Source: Capitulum mitella
Lineage: Eukaryota > Arthropoda > Thecostraca > Pollicipedomorpha > Pollicipedidae
NCBI GenBank assembly: GCA_030062745.1
Contig: CP099844.1
Coordinates: 4,121,481-4,185,480, forward strand
Length of the DNA: 64,000 nucleotides
Reading direction: 5' to 3'
This document shows, one piece after another, positions 34,238-47,306 of this stretch; positions within the stretch are counted from its first letter, which is position 1; each line of letters begins with the position of its first letter. A program made the translations under genes and the position numbers. The notes under the pieces were generated by a model that was not told where the DNA came from, made no database searches, and saw nothing but the letters and a program-made list of their open reading frames with translations.

Positions 34238-35380
34238 TTAGAAAGCTGACGGTTTGGAGGAGCTTACCGCCGAGCTAGCCTGGACAGCGAGCTCAAACGG
34301 AGCTCCGCAGCTCAGTCTGAAGCAGGTTGGCCCTCGCTGGGCGGCAGTTTCTCCACCTCCCGAGCAGTGCGGTCGACCTTTCCAGGGACTTGGCCGGAGT
34401 CTGAACCGAACCCACCTCGAAGCCCACGTCCCGGTTCCGACAGAGTCTGCCCAAGTGCTCCCTCCTTCGCTCTTGATTCTTCGCCACCTTGTCCCTGGCG
34501 TCCCTGTCCCTGCCCCTCCGTCCTCCGGTCTCCTCTTCAAGGCTGCGTGCAGCTTCGTCCGCAGCCGTCTTCCTCGCAGCAGCTGTGCAGGACTCCACCC
34601 TGAGGTAGCATGAGGCGTGGAATGATACGGCAACAGAAATTCCTGCAGACGCTTCACCCAGTCCTTTTTCACCGTCGCAGCAGTCTGCAAGGCCGCTTTC
34701 GTCACCCTGTTCAGCCCCTCCACTGCGCCTGTCCCTCGCAAATGCCAAGGCATCACTCTGATGGGCTGTGCTCCCACACTGCGCAGGTACGAGGTGAACT
34801 CCTGCGAAGTAAAGGTGTTCCGTTACTCGAGACAAATTCCTTTGGGTAGCCCCTGCTCGCCGCCATCTCGAAGAACTCGATCGCCGTTTGGGAGGCTGGG
34901 TGCGAGCCAAGTCCCACTTACGGTCACCTCGAGTAATAGTCAACCATGACAATGGCATATCTTCTGTGGGTTCCTCCAAGCCCTCCACCCTCCATGGACC
35001 GATGAAATCCATACCGACTTTCGACCATGGTGCTGCTGAAAACGGCACTGGAGTAGGTGGCGATGACACGTTGCTGCAGTCCAGTCCGAGGCAGCGCACA
35101 GCTCACACTGCTTGACAAGCTGTTCCACATCACTGTCCATTTCTCGCCACTAAAAGAGCTCCCTCAGCCTCAGCCGCTGTTTGATACTGACTATCCCGGG
35201 GTGCCCACTGTGTGCCAGACACAGCAGACGTCGTCTTAGTGTCTCTGGCACCACAATCCTCTCATCTCTGAAGATGAGATGGTCTACCACAGTCAGTTCA
35301 TGTCTACAATGGTAGAACGGTTGCAGCCTTGCTGGAAAGTTTGCGAACCGTCTCAGCTGTCTGCCAGACACCTGCTACTC
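34238..35380 (-). pseudogene. Gypsy integrase
   Basis: Reading the minus strand from about 35380, a zinc-binding H2C2 segment shows the histidine pair in AHSGHPG (about 35230) and the cysteine pair in CELCAA (about 35100). The core begins GMDFIGPW (34996-35015), where the Asp is the expected first catalytic residue. A later block, GAVEGLNR, then PYHSTPHATSGWSPAQLL (about 34600-34640), is the conserved end of the core. Several frameshifts separate the blocks, and the middle part is poorly recognisable. Confidence 0.8.
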
Positions 35381-35428
35381 TAGATCACACAGCATTAGAT
35401 CGGATTGCACAGCAGCAACCATTTTCTC

Positions 35429-35960
35429 TCAATCCATCACATACTTCCGCTTCATATAGTCCACGATGGCAGCCACCATCAGCTGTTCGCCGTCGGCTGG
35501 CACCACGTGAGAGACCATCAGCAGGATTAACAGGCCCACTGACGAACTGAAGGAACCGTAAAACTGTGGACCATCAGGCGACTGGCCCAGCGACGTCCTC
35601 ATACCAACTCGCCTCACATCCTTCGACGTCATCAGCAGCTGCAGTGCCTGGTGATCGATCCCGAGAACAAAAGCAGAACAGAACATGCACCGATGCCAGG
35701 GCTCCACCGCTCAGCGAACGGCCAGGGCTCCACACTCTTTACATCTGCCTTTACGCTGCGGACTGAGTGGCAGAAGCGAAACGCGCAGCCCTCTCACATT
35801 CAGGGTAGAACTGGTCCAAAACTCTATTTATGCCGACGTCCGATTCCTCCACCGTCGGCAGAATAGGGTTGTACAAGGCGAGAGCAGAACTGTGAATGAT
35901 GACAGTCACACTCAAGCTCCTAGGAATTTAAGTTATGAACTCTTACGTCGTTCCCCATCT
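35429..35960 (-). pseudogene. Gypsy RNase H region
   Basis: The segment contains FVLGIDHQALQLLMT, matching the DHxxL block of gypsy RNase H. Before it on the minus strand lies the RT-RNase H connection. Frameshifts and stops are present. Confidence 0.65.
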
Positions 35961-36620
35961 CAGTACTGCCCGCAGAGGATCCACCGTCGTGGAGTATCCT
36001 TTCAGGAACTTGGCGTGAAAACCAAACAGACCCAGCGACGACTGCAGCTCCTTCGCTGGAGCCGGTGATTTCATGACAATCAGACCACTGTCTGATTGAC
36101 TCACAAGGTCTGCACTCACCGAGATGCCGGTCTGCCCACCGTTAACCCCAAGAAGTCCAAGGAGTTTACTCAGAGCTTGCACTTCTCTTCGCTGAGAGTC
36201 ATGTCTCAGCACTTAAGGCGACACACAACCGCCTGCAGTCTGCTGTCATGGTTCTCCCAGACTATGCCAAACTCGATGATGTCATCAAGATGCACTTGAG
36301 CACCATCCGAGCCACGAAGAATGGCTTCCGTTACTTTTTGAAACGCTGCAGGGATCGACGAGAGTTCAAACGGCACCTTTTGAAGCGACTGAGGCTGTCA
36401 CGAGTCATGAAGGCTGCCAGATCTCTCGACTTCTCGCAGAGCTCGAGCCGATAGGACACTGCATGTCTGTTGCGAAAAACGCTATAAACCCTTTCAGCCT
36501 GTCTAGTATTTCCTGGATTTCAGGCTGCGGATCCTTGCTGGGCATCACGCCCTTGAGATCAGGGGACATTTTGATCCCACCTGAGCGTCTGTGAGCGATG
36601 AGCATCCGAGAAATCCAAAG
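35960..36620 (-). pseudogene. Gypsy reverse transcriptase
   Basis: Blocks in order on the minus strand: RMLIAHRRSGGIKMSPDLKG, then EIQEILDRLKG and FFATDM (the first catalytic Asp block), then HLDDII at about 36277-36292, where the usual Tyr of the Y-x-DD site is His but both aspartates remain. Next comes LFGFHAKFLKGYS (connection block). Frames change several times. The motif order is diagnostic of an LTR-retrotransposon RT. Confidence 0.78.
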
Positions 36621-37059
36621 AGATGAATCCGGTTTCCTATGAGCCCGTTCGCCTTCAGCTCCTTTCGGTGCTTCGCAGCTTCGGATCGCCGGCGGTAGTG
36701 GTCGGAACTCCTACCGAACTGTAGTCACGCCGTCCTTGACCCTTACTCTGTGGACAAAAACTCCCATAGGAGGCAACTGTGAATCTTTTCCCTCCTGCTC
36801 AGCAGCACAGACAACTGCTCCGTTCATGGCGTTAGCACAGCAGACTCTGTACGTCACGACCCAAGAGAGGTATAGGGTTTCGACTAGACGACTTCACGAT
36901 ATACTATCGCGTAAATCGAACTCGTTGCTGCTAGGTCCTGTAAGACAACTCACAACTCAACTCACTCCAACAGCTCACTCCTCCACACAAGTCAAATATC
37001 ATTTCAGACGTCTTCGACGGCAGATGAGTGAGCTAATCACGATACAACTACGGAGGCGA

Positions 37060-37140
37060 CAGGGTAACAACTGAACCGGCGTCGACCCTCATAGTAAGTA
37101 CCTCTCCAGCCACTGTCACATCCAAAGTTGGCCATGCTCT
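37060..37140 (-). pseudogene. Gypsy aspartic protease active-site remnant
   Basis: The minus strand reads MRVDAGSVVTL, with the DAG triplet at 37075-37083 matching the D-T/S/A-G active site of retrotransposon proteases. It sits just before the RT in the usual order. Confidence 0.6.
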
Positions 37141-37339
37141 TTGACCTCGACTAGGGAGGCGTGATTAGAATGACGCTTTCGCCTACTTTGGGACGCAAAG
37201 TGTCCAATCTCGAGGAAATTGTTGTACTTTTTACTTCGAGCTGGGCATCTTCTGTCCCTTGCAATATGCCCTCTCTCGTCACAAGAGCCTCGCCCTTTTC
37301 CCGTGTTGTGCCTCCCGTATCCCCTTTTTCCCCGTCTTT

Positions 37340-37741
37340 TCAGCCTCTAACATTTGTAGACTTCAATGACGCAGCAGCTGCAGCCACTTCCTTGCAGGCC
37401 GGCTGCTGACCGCTCACGGGCGTTTCCCTGCACTCCTTGATGTGCTGCCTCTCAGCCAGGGCCCCAAACCAGCACCCCTGGCTGCGTTCCCTCAGATTCG
37501 CTAGGCGAGTGCTCACCAACGACTGCTTCTGTCTACATCTACTGAACAGAGCCCTTCCAGTGATGACATCGCTCCGTTTTGAAAACAGCCCCTCTACAAC
37601 ATCACGGGTCACTTGAACTGGTGTCACATGCTCTTCATGGTCAGGCTTGAGCACAAACAGTAACATGTAGCAACATGAAACAGTAACATGTAACAGTGCG
37701 AGAGCAGAGCGCAGAGCCATTGCGGTCTTTAGTCCGTCCAT
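37340..37741 (-). pseudogene. Possible gypsy gag tail
   Basis: A 133-codon open frame lies upstream of the protease. It includes CWFGALAERQHIKEC, which resembles a degraded CCHC zinc knuckle but does not fit the CX2CX4HX4C spacing. Position rather than sequence supports this call. Confidence 0.35.
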
Positions 37742-39380
37742 CCAATGGCAATTGTATAGACCTCAAAGTCGGCATGCCAAGCAAACCATGGAACAACTCG
37801 AGTGCCTGGAAAAATTCAAGCCAGGAGCAGCAAGAGAAAAAATGAAAAGCACTGACAAAAAGAGGAACAATTTAAAAATATTTCGATTATATGCTTATTT
37901 ATTTTAAGTTTATCATTGCTTAACACCCTAGATGTTCGCACGCTTCTCAGATAATAATGACAGTCCTTTTGTTTTTTTTTTGGGGGGAAGACTATTTGGT
38001 CAGAGCTCCTTCTACCCATTAGGTCGTTGCGAAGGTATTGGATGAATTAATTATGAAAACTTGCACTGAGATGTATCGGATAGGGCTGAGATAAAGGACA
38101 AGGATCGGAATAACGAGGATGAGAGGGTGGACGCCTTTTCTTTAGATGCATCGTTTCCTGTGAGGTCCCGCTCAGTTGACGTCACAGCTGACGCACTCGT
38201 CAAGGTCATTTACGGCTCGATGCGTCGGCCCACGGAGTGCTCCAAAATCAGACGTGCGACTCCGGCGCGGGGTCTTTACAGCGGTGGGCCACCGAAATGC
38301 ATGGACGGCGTGCATTGTGCATATTTGAACTGAGAGGCTTCTGAAAACCTGTCTAATCAGATGACGCCATGTCACAATGTCATCGAGCAAAAATGGATAA
38401 GATTAACCCCAGAGTCTTCTTCGTAAACAGTTCTTTGTTCCGGTCGGATTCCCAAGGTCACGACTTGCAACGTGGGTAAGAGGCTCCTATTGGTGCGTGT
38501 TTCGGGCAATGCCCACTGAGACAGGTTTCATCGCCAGCGTGCGCTCTGAAGTATGAGAGAAGGTTCGGCTATCTTGGCACTGGTAAGTGGAATGAACATT
38601 GAGTACAAAGTGTTGCGAATTTTCTGAAGGAATATTGTATTATGCCTTTATCTCACCCATCCTCTCCTGGTTCTCTTAAACGCACGTCCCTGAACAAGAC
38701 GACAAGTGCTATCGATATGAAACACACCCCCGCAATCCTGGCTACTCCATTGCCTTCTTCCATTGCTTCCATCCATACTTCCATTGTCATAGGTCTTCAT
38801 CTACCTTGTAAATTTGGTGGCTCTAGCCCCGTTAATTTTTGGGGTCTTATGACGGTCAACTTGACTCCCATCCGAACGTGATGTATTTTATCGGCCACCC
38901 GATCGGATGTTAGAACTCGAGTTGCTGGGACATTTTTGCCCTCCCCCCGTTCCTGGTTTGCCGGCGTAACTTCCGAACGACAGACACCACTGGCCCATGT
39001 TCAGGGTTTCTCCACCAGTGACAACGGAAACTGTGCGTTCGGCGGTTATGTCAGCGGCATGCGGTGATGTCCCAGTAGTCTAGTCCAGTAGTCTTCCGCG
39101 GCGAATCACCTGCACCGGCTCCTTCTAGAAAGCGCTGCATTTAGCTCGCTGCCGCATTGGTTCAAACGCAAGGCTCAGTAGCAGGCTACTGCGTGTGGTC
39201 GATGCAGTAGGCTCAGGTTGGCAGAGCGCTGATCTCGAGTTAAATCTTGCCTTGAAGTCTTGCCGCTCATTTCAGTGGTTTACAGCCCAGCAGGGCACCT
39301 GTCTTGCCGGGTCATCTGCCTTTACAGAAGTGTCGCGCTGGTCAGTCCCAGGCCCGCCCTACCCGGCTGTTCCAGCTGAT
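37742..39380. other. No gene recognised
   Basis: Only short open frames without recognisable domains are seen. A 5' LTR of the gypsy copy would be expected near the left part, but I could not establish one. Confidence 0.4.
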
Positions 39381-39921
39381 CGTACCGATCTGTCAGCTGC
39401 GTCTGAACAAGACGCGGCGGTTGCTGTTCGGGCACGACCCGGCCATGCTCTGATTCAACGGAGCGTCTCTTCCGGGCAGTCGCGATGCCCGGCCGCAGTT
39501 CGGTCTCATCTCAGACACCAGTCTCCGACCGGCGTTCGACAGGATCAGGCCGACTGCCGGCGAGGAGCGCGGCGGCGTCCGCCTCACCCCGTGTCACGCC
39601 GCGCCGCTCCGTGTCACGCCGCGCCGCTCCGTGTCACGCTGCGCCGGCCCGTGTCACGCCGCGCGGCGCGCCCGGCCGGCGGCGCCGCTCTGCTGATGAA
39701 GAGTCGCCGGCGCGTGCCATCCAGCGTCAGTGGCGCGGCCCGGTCCGTGGAGGCAGCACGTGCCGCCGTCCGCCGGGGCCAGACGCGGACGTCGCCGACT
39801 GCGGCCGACAGTGCGCGCCGTGTGACGCCGGCGAGCGGGGACGTCAGGCGCGCACGCCCCGCAGGCGGGAGCAGCGGCGGTCACTCCGGAACACGACCGG
39901 CCACCGCGCACAGGGCACAGC
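39380..39921 (+). promoter_or_regulatory. CpG-rich block upstream of a candidate first exon
   Basis: Strongly GC- and CpG-rich sequence ends at the ATG of a signal-peptide exon. It includes a short tandem of CCGCGCCGCTCCGTGTCACG units (about 39590-39665). Long open frames here are composition artefacts in different phases from the exon. The block would fit a CpG-island promoter and 5' UTR. No TATA box is seen. Confidence 0.4.
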
Positions 39922-39994
39922 ATGACCGGCCGTGGCATGGCGGCGGCAACGCTGATGATTCTCAGTTCCGTCCTCCACATTCAGGCGCAGCAAG
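39922..39994 (+). CDS. Candidate first coding exon: signal peptide
   Basis: The ATG at 39922 opens MTGRGMAAATL, then MILSSVLHIQAQQ. This is a short basic start, a hydrophobic core and a small/polar end, the layout of a secretory signal peptide. After CAAG comes GTTAGT, a good splice donor, and the exon ends in phase 1 (one base of the next codon). The frame stops two codons into the intron, as expected for a real donor. The next plus-strand exon I can support, the PAN exon at 58888, starts in the matching phase. Joining the two would place the PAN domain right after the signal peptide. The exon alone is short, so a chance occurrence is possible. Confidence 0.45.
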
Positions 39995-39999
39995 GTTAG

Positions 40000-42900
40000 T
40001 CCTACCGGCCATCACGCGACGCCCGGATCACAGGCGTGACGTGTCTCTCTCGCTGCGTGATAGGAGCGAGACACTAAAATCATCCCTTTGATTCTAGTCT
40101 AGCAATGCTCTTGGAGATAATTTGAAGCTGCTGGGGCTGACAGGGTATTTGGACGTCATTTATGTGTTTTGCGACTTAATTCCAACATCTTTATCCACCT
40201 GTCAACCTCGGTTTCAACGGATGAACTCCATACCGAACGCAAGATAAGCTGTAAGATAACGAATAAAGTCTTGTTGACTACGTCGAACAAGAGGACCTTC
40301 ATTTCAGGAGCTATTGTGGCGATTGGTTCATTGTCGTCAGAGTCAGTGGGGCCAACTAACGAGGTCTTGAAAATGAGACTCTGGTGAAGATGGCTTTGTA
40401 GCTGGGCGGTCGTCTTGATAACAGGCCAATGGAATTTTATCTGGCACGTCATGCGAGCGATTTTAGGATGAACTAGATATAGAGACAGCGTGACGAAATT
40501 GCTGCTTCACTTTGTCTGACTGCGAGATCTTTTGCCAGCCGCGTTCAAGGAGAAAACCGGTTTGGTGGTGTCCAATGGCCCGAGGTCCTGGGTCCCAGCC
40601 TGGAACTCGCCGACGTTGGACAACTTTAATGATGTTTGGTTCAAAAGACTTAAATAGAAGATAATTCCGATATCGCTTCCAATTATCCGGTGCGTTTAAG
40701 ACGGTTTGGAACGAGATCTTCCATATTCTAGTTCTATTGTACTATCTCTATGAGAGCCATTGCCAAGATCACCAGTATCAGTCCCTATCCTTTGTCCTGA
40801 AAACAATGTCTCTTCAGACCGTGAAAATGGTGGCACGAGATGTGATATTTATTAGAATGCAGGATTACTGGCTCAGAAAGAGCTTTTAAAGATACCATTC
40901 ACCATGGTAAACTGTGCAGGGTAGGTCCCCAAACAAAAACTGAAGTTCATTGTGGCCATTTCGTTTGTTGTTTTATTTTGTTATTTAGAAAATGTACGTA
41001 GCAGGGTGAACGTAGAAAACCCGGGCATCCCAGCATTTTGTTTTCATTTTTTGCAAACAAGGCCCAGGCAGCCATCCAGATAAATCGTGTGATAATCATG
41101 TCTTGTCTTACAGAGACGGACGAATACCACCAATGGAATATCTTATATCCTTGCAAAAATTTAGACCTTGTCCAAATGCATAGCACTTCAGCTGTAACTC
41201 CACCTCCAACTTCTGCTCCAGTTCTGTAACTAGAGTAGGCTGGTAATCATTTTATGTGTGCAGCAAGCCAAAGGGCACATGAGGCAGGAGCCCCACCAAC
41301 TTTGAAATTAATTTAGCGTGAGTCCTATGGCGTTGTATGGAAAAATTGCCTTCTCACGTCTTTGAACCAATCAACTTAAAAAGGATCCATATAGCCGTTC
41401 CACACACCAACTCTAGATATTGCAGTCTTTGCAGAAAAGTTGTGTGTTCATCCGCTTTCATTTTAAGACCGTAAAACTTTAGAAATACATGTCGGAATTG
41501 GAAACATCATCATGATGTTAATACATTTTGGTCAATGTGGGATACGTTGAACAAAGGTGATACAACTTCTCTGCACTTTTCCTTTTTAGTCAGGCATCGT
41601 CACGCGTCACCACGTATGATTTCAGGGCGATCTATCTCCTGGTTCACTGCAATACGACCTACGTTTTTATTTACGGGAATAATTCCTCTTCCTGTCTCAA
41701 TAGTCCTTTTCCGGGCTGGGTTGGGCGTGTGGGTCTGAATGAACCTCTTGAGGTTTTGATTTTCGTCTGACATTTCTTAACGGTTCGAGATGGAGCAATG
41801 GTGACTGGTGACTTTTGTTGGCATGCATGCACCGTGAAAAATTGTTTGCAACTTTATCAGAGATCGTACAGGATGTTTTTTAGAAGGCATTCTCGGCCAT
41901 TTTCGTCACTTTCGAGTGCTTTATTTGATGTGGGAATCATGTAACAGAGTTTTGCAAAGTGCCTGATTGTTTCATGTCATATGATATACGTTGGAGTTTG
42001 TGACGACATTGACGGATGCGGAGAAGAAAAGGACTGGATAATATGACTTGTTATGCTTTATTCCTCTTCTATATTTTTAAATGCACCGAGGCAGCGGTGC
42101 CTGATCCAGGAACAAAAATGAACACTCAATAGAACAAGTGATGAACATGATTTTCACAAAGTGTGATTCCACGGACGACTGTGGATTGGTCTGTGACTTT
42201 ACGTGAAGCCATATGGTTTCTGAGATATAAAGTATGGTGCCCATTGCCAGCAGCGGATTCAAGGGCAGCCTTACTTGGTGCCCATGATTCGCGCTAAATG
42301 CCACGGTACCGTTTATAACATGGTAAATAGGAACGGAAAATCGTAAAATATTACTTGACCCCTCTTTTGAGCCTTTTGTTAGGGTGCAACGCTATTGTAC
42401 TCACTATCACGATGAAAATGCATCTTGGGTCACAGGAATCGTTTTGACCTCGTTTTGGACCACATCAATATGTGAAAACATACAGGCAAGAGGACAACAA
42501 ACATTGCCTCCCATGTAGAGCCCTCCTGGCAACATCGCTGATGTCTGCTGTGATGCACACCACCGTGTCATCATGTCTACCTGAACTACCTGAGTAACAT
42601 GTCAATATTGTTCGATTATCGAAGAGACTGCCATCCATGAATGGCGAAAAGGATCTGATACGAAAGAAAATTTTTTCAGCTTTCTGTTGACACTCTTTTC
42701 ATTCACATTCGTTAAATAGGTCACCCAGAAATCATTCCGAAACTGCTAATCCGCCCTGACTTTGGGGCGATCATGAGTTCATGAGTGGAGGAAATCACGA
42801 ATTGTGGCAACCTTTTCCTTTGGTGGATTGTGCCAGTTTTTTTCGGACTTAAAAAGGGTTTCATTTCGATCCTGAAGCTTAGAGCGGCTGCGTCATCTTC

Positions 42901-44500
42901 GTCTTGTTGATGTTTTCAAACAGAAATTTTTTGTCTTCCCTTGGATGATGCAATGAATCCAATACGGAAGAAAATCGTAGCGGCATGACTACAATTGGTC
43001 TGCATTACAATAAATGATTGCACTTGTTACAAACAGTTCGCCGTCGTTATGTTAAGATTCATGTACCACTGATTTTTCCGACGTTAGATACATAATGGAT
43101 GCTGGTGCCGAAGTGAACGGTGCCGAGACTCCGGATGAATATCTTTACCTACATGAACGGTGATAAACCTGCTACTGCATGCAACATATTGCAATGCTCC
43201 CATACGTTTGGATATTTTGGAGGCATAGAGTATGAATGAAATGTGTCAGATTTAAAAACAAGTGGAACATTTTCACATTTCAGACCTAAGTTCGCCAGAT
43301 AGCTGTGTTGCGAATAGACTTCGCCCGCGAATACGGTCGTCAGCGCGTAGTGAAGCATCGAAGTAATGAGTTGCTCCCACTGCGGACAGTTCGACGTCGT
43401 TTCGCCGGGGATCATATATCATTGGTCATTTCAACGCCAGGCATGTAGTCACTGCTCATGGGCGCGATGTTAGTGCTCAAAATCGGTACTTCCAGCTAAC
43501 GTGAACGATGCTAAATCCATGTCGTTACATGCAATACAGTGCCATACAACCATAGACGCTGTGGTAAGTGCGCTTTTTGGCAGATGCCCCATGATTAATA
43601 TGCCTGAATCTTTGTGCCCCCTGAAATTTTGACAGAGTCAACTTTATCATTTCATTGGCCATTTTTTTCTCCATTTTTTATAGGAACATATCATCTACTG
43701 CGTCCGAATTGGATAATTTTAATTTTTACTTCGGTTTAGAAGAAGCGAAAATTTTTGCCCGATTTCGGACCAAAATATTTATGGGGGAAATACCATCCAT
43801 ATGGCGAACGAGCGATTCGGTCCCTGTCGTGCAATCAAAACATATCCACCGAAATAGGTGCTTCTGCGCCCAGTTCCAATTATCAGGGCGCAAGTTTCTA
43901 TTATTGGTCCTTTGCAACACCGTTGGAAGGTAATATTTTACTTTGCATTCCAAATGTGGCAATGCACTCCAAAATATAGGAAAGGTTCCAATGGCTCATT
44001 TCAGGTTTTAGACACCAAAGACTGAGAAAAGTACAAAAAGTATACTTGTCCTCATTTTATGGTCCCTGAATGCACCGTTGATCGGTGTAGGAAAATATGT
44101 TCGCATTAAAGATATATTTAAGGCTATTGGGTGTCATTCTCGCTCGCCTTTGAGAACTTTCTACTGTCAGTATTTTATTGGAGGACGGTTAATAAATTTG
44201 CCATCACACTCCCATTGTATGGTCCCCGAAACAGCCATTGAAGCCTGTTTGGATTCTGAAATCTGAAGAATTCTAAATAAGGTTCCAAGGACTCGTTTGC
44301 CGAGCCGAGTGGCAAACAAATTGGACGAGTAGCCTTGACCTACGAAGGAGAGATGTAGCTAAAAAACAAGAGTCCCTAAACAGGGTTAAATGTGCAATTT
44401 GTACCACTGCGTTAAAACTGGCATTGTCTCACGGACCAATAATCTCGGAAGAGAAAGGTCTTTACGTCCCCTATTATCACCTACGTCATTTGCTAACCTC
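40000..44500. other. No gene recognised (possible long intron)
   Basis: About 4.5 kb of mixed sequence with no recognised domains, RNA genes or clear element ends. If the exon pair at 39.9 and 58.9 kb is right, this is intron. Confidence 0.4.
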
Positions 44501-44705
44501 GAACACCGACTGCCATAAAAAGGTGCAACACAAAAAAATACAACGCAGAACAACTAAAGCGACATAAATTGACCTTGAATAGACGCAGGCTGACTTCGGT
44601 TTGCCCATCATCATTTGCGTCATTTGCTAATTTCGCATAACGACTGGTGTAATAACGTGTAACACAAAACTACTTCAAACAGTTTACAGAAACCTTGAAG
44701 AAGCA
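44490..44705 (+). repeat. Diverged ~125-bp tandem duplication
   Basis: CGTCATTTGCTAACCTCG...CGACTG and CGTCATTTGCTAATTTCG...CGACTG recur about 125 bp apart. Both are followed by TGCAACACAAAA/TGTAACACAAAA and a CCTTGAA-AGA word. Confidence 0.55.
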
Positions 44706-45704
44706 CTGGCTGGCTGGTGGCTACTTTTCACGTGTCTAGGACGCCAGCAAACGATCTTTTATCCCTTACGTTTACGTGGTTTACGTGATCTAGCAGCGGT
44801 CTTTTCATGCCTACCCAGGGAGCAACATACAAAAGGGCCTTGATCCCTGGGACTTGTCTTGCTACTCAGCGGGGTATTGTAAGCTGTGCTGTGCAACCAA
44901 ATGATGTGGCTGAAAAGGCACGTGACGCAGGGGACACCGAGCGTATGGCCGTACGCCGCCGTATTTCTCTCTGAAGTCCGTTTGAACATTTCACAGGCCT
45001 ATCTGGCGAATATCGCGCAATTTACATAATACACGCTCGCTTTATTTCAATCGGCACGTTATCTACACCGCTGTTATCAATTACACGGAACCAGAGAGTG
45101 GCAGCCCGGGCCTGCCTCCTTGGTGCTCCTTGATCACAGGTCTTTTCCGTGTTATTGTCTTGGAATGAGACGGAAACAGGCGCTGATGAGCCTTACATCC
45201 ATGAGGTGATTAGAGCCCATTACCATTAAGCCAGGACAGCCATCCGCGCACTACCGTCCCGCAGCGGTAGGCCAAAAGGATGCGCTAAAAACGAAACTTG
45301 ATGGGATAAAAAGGGACTTAAAAAAAAACAGTGACAGGAACTACAGACGACCATACTCTTCTTTGCTCGGCAAACAAATTTTACCAAATTAGTCATGGAT
45401 GATGCTGTCTGTGATCTTCCATGTTCGTAGTAGGAATGCACTATTACTTTATAACTACGGATAAACTAAAATATTATTGAAATATAACAAAGTAATTGCA
45501 TTAATAAATCATCTATCCGCGGTAATAAATAGATAATCAACTAATTTATTGCTTCGAATGAAAGTAACTCTACACATTTGTCACAAGCCATGCTGTATGG
45601 TTTCCTGCAGAGTCCTTCTTGCTGATCGTTAATCCGCAACAGTAAAAGCGTTCCGGTTTCCAACCTTGAATTCTTGCGCTCATACGATTTCCGCGATGCG
45701 ACAT
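44706..45704. other. No gene recognised
   Basis: Mixed to AT-rich sequence with only short open frames lacking recognisable domains. Confidence 0.4.
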
Positions 45705-45900
45705 GATTAAGTCAGACAACTGAAACGGTCCTCAACAAAGTCGAACGGCTAAGGTAGTTATTTACAGTCAGACGGCTGAACCAGTCATTTACTTAGACAG
45801 CTGACCCCGTACTCTTCGTAGTCAGATGGCTGTAGCAGTCCTCGACACAGTCAGACAGCTGATACAGCCCTTTGCAAAATAGAACGGCAGAAACAGTTTT
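45705..45900 (+). repeat. Degenerate GTCAGACGGCTGAAACAGTCCTC minisatellite
   Basis: The phrase GTCAGACRGCTGAAACRGTC, followed by CTC-ACA-A or TTTACA, recurs about five to six times with a period near 35-40 bp and many substitutions. Confidence 0.75.
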
Positions 45901-47300
45901 CTAACAAGTTGTCTGCACCGTTCTTTGGTACCTTAGAGTCATAAATGAAACATTTAAGGTCTTCGCTAACGTTTCACACCTTCGATGGCAAAATAAATTC
46001 ATGCTATTCAATAATCCACGCGTGACTGCTGGTGAAGTGTAATTATGACCCAGCCAGATTTAGGTGTTTGTGTGACTAGTACAATTCTGCCCGTTTTGCG
46101 AATCCATTGTTCGTCTGTGAACTGGCATGTGCGCCCTCCACGTAACATTTGAAAGCCACACCATTCTCGACTACGTGTCACGCGTTGCCAAAACATATGC
46201 GACCAAGCAGTCTATAGAGACTGAGGTTCAAATGTATCCAGCACTGTCCCGTTACCTTTGCAGCCGACTTTGCCAGTCTTTTCTGTCCGTCACGTTCCCG
46301 TGTGGCATCCACCGTAAAAGGAGGCGTAACGCGTACGTGACGCCTGGGTACCGGACGCGTGGTCTGGGCACTCGGACGTCCCTGAGCAGACAGTGACGGT
46401 CTGCTGACCTCCAGCCTCGGTGGGTAAAACGGTGCTAGAAACCAAAATAGGTTTTTGCAGTTCTTGTTTGTATTCCGCTTTAGACGCGTGCAGATGGTTT
46501 CAAAGAAACAGCGCAACATAGCTGTGTGACAGAAGCACGTTGTGTGACAATACAACAAAAATAACTTTGTCCTTGAAACAAAAATGTAAAATGTCAGATT
46601 TTATGGAGGTTTTTGGATTTAAACTGCTAGAGCTACTCACAAGAACCGAAGTATGTTGATTCGCATTTCATGATTAACCCCTCTTCAACACAATGTGTTC
46701 CCAATATAATGAAAAGAACAACATTTCGAGCTTTGACTGAAAAGAGTAAACCCTGTTCTCAAACGACTTGACTACAAATCTCATCATATGAAATTTTCTG
46801 CATCAAATTGTACAACTTCATAAATACGCATAAAAACAGTACAGTTTCTGCAGTTTATTGGTGTGAACTGCCCATTCGTCCAGAGCCTCGTAACATTTCT
46901 TGCAGCGATGGCAATATCCCGTGGGCCAAGAATTTCGTGCATCTTGCCGCCCTGCACCATGTGCCACTGCATTTTCCACAGCTGCCTGTTAATCCGGTGA
47001 GAGTATGCGTCCGGAAGTAAGCAACAGCCACTGCGTTCGCTTGTTACACCAGGCATGAATCAAGTTCGCTTTAGATGACATTTATTTGACTAGAAATGTA
47101 AATATGAACTCCGAATATTTCAACTGACAGAACAAAATCTGAAAATTGTCCGAAGGAATGCCATCTTTTGACCTACAAAAAATATCAAGCGTTTGACGAT
47201 TATCGCCTTCAACGCCGAATAACAGTGTGTCCTGAGAGTAAAATCAACAACAAACCTATCTCCGTAACAAGCCGCCAGTTTTAATTTTAAGACAACCATT
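45901..47300. other. No gene recognised
   Basis: Short open frames only. A 126-codon minus-strand frame at 46178-46558 has no recognisable domain. Confidence 0.4.
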
Positions 47301-47306
47301 CTCTTC

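Larger units (their letters stand above)
33803..37741 (-). mobile_element. Decayed Ty3/gypsy retrotransposon (gag tail to integrase tail)
   Basis: On the minus strand, domains appear in the gypsy order: possible gag tail, aspartic protease, reverse transcriptase, RNase H, integrase, then the TRSGRV tail common in gypsy integrases. Frames change repeatedly through frameshifts and stops, so no part is a working gene. Dispersed repeat D (34093-34202) is inserted near the integrase tail. The domain order protease-RT-RNase H-integrase separates it from Ty1/copia. I could not establish the LTRs, so the element may be truncated. The whole is an old copy. Confidence 0.85.

Noticed and set aside
33600-38400. 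LTRs of the gypsy copy
   Set aside because: I compared both flanks by eye and could not find a convincing long direct repeat.
39195-40091. 298-codon open frame in CpG-rich sequence
   Set aside because: Base composition removes stop codons in several phases. The peptide is low-complexity Arg/Ala-rich and its frame differs from the signal-peptide exon at its end.
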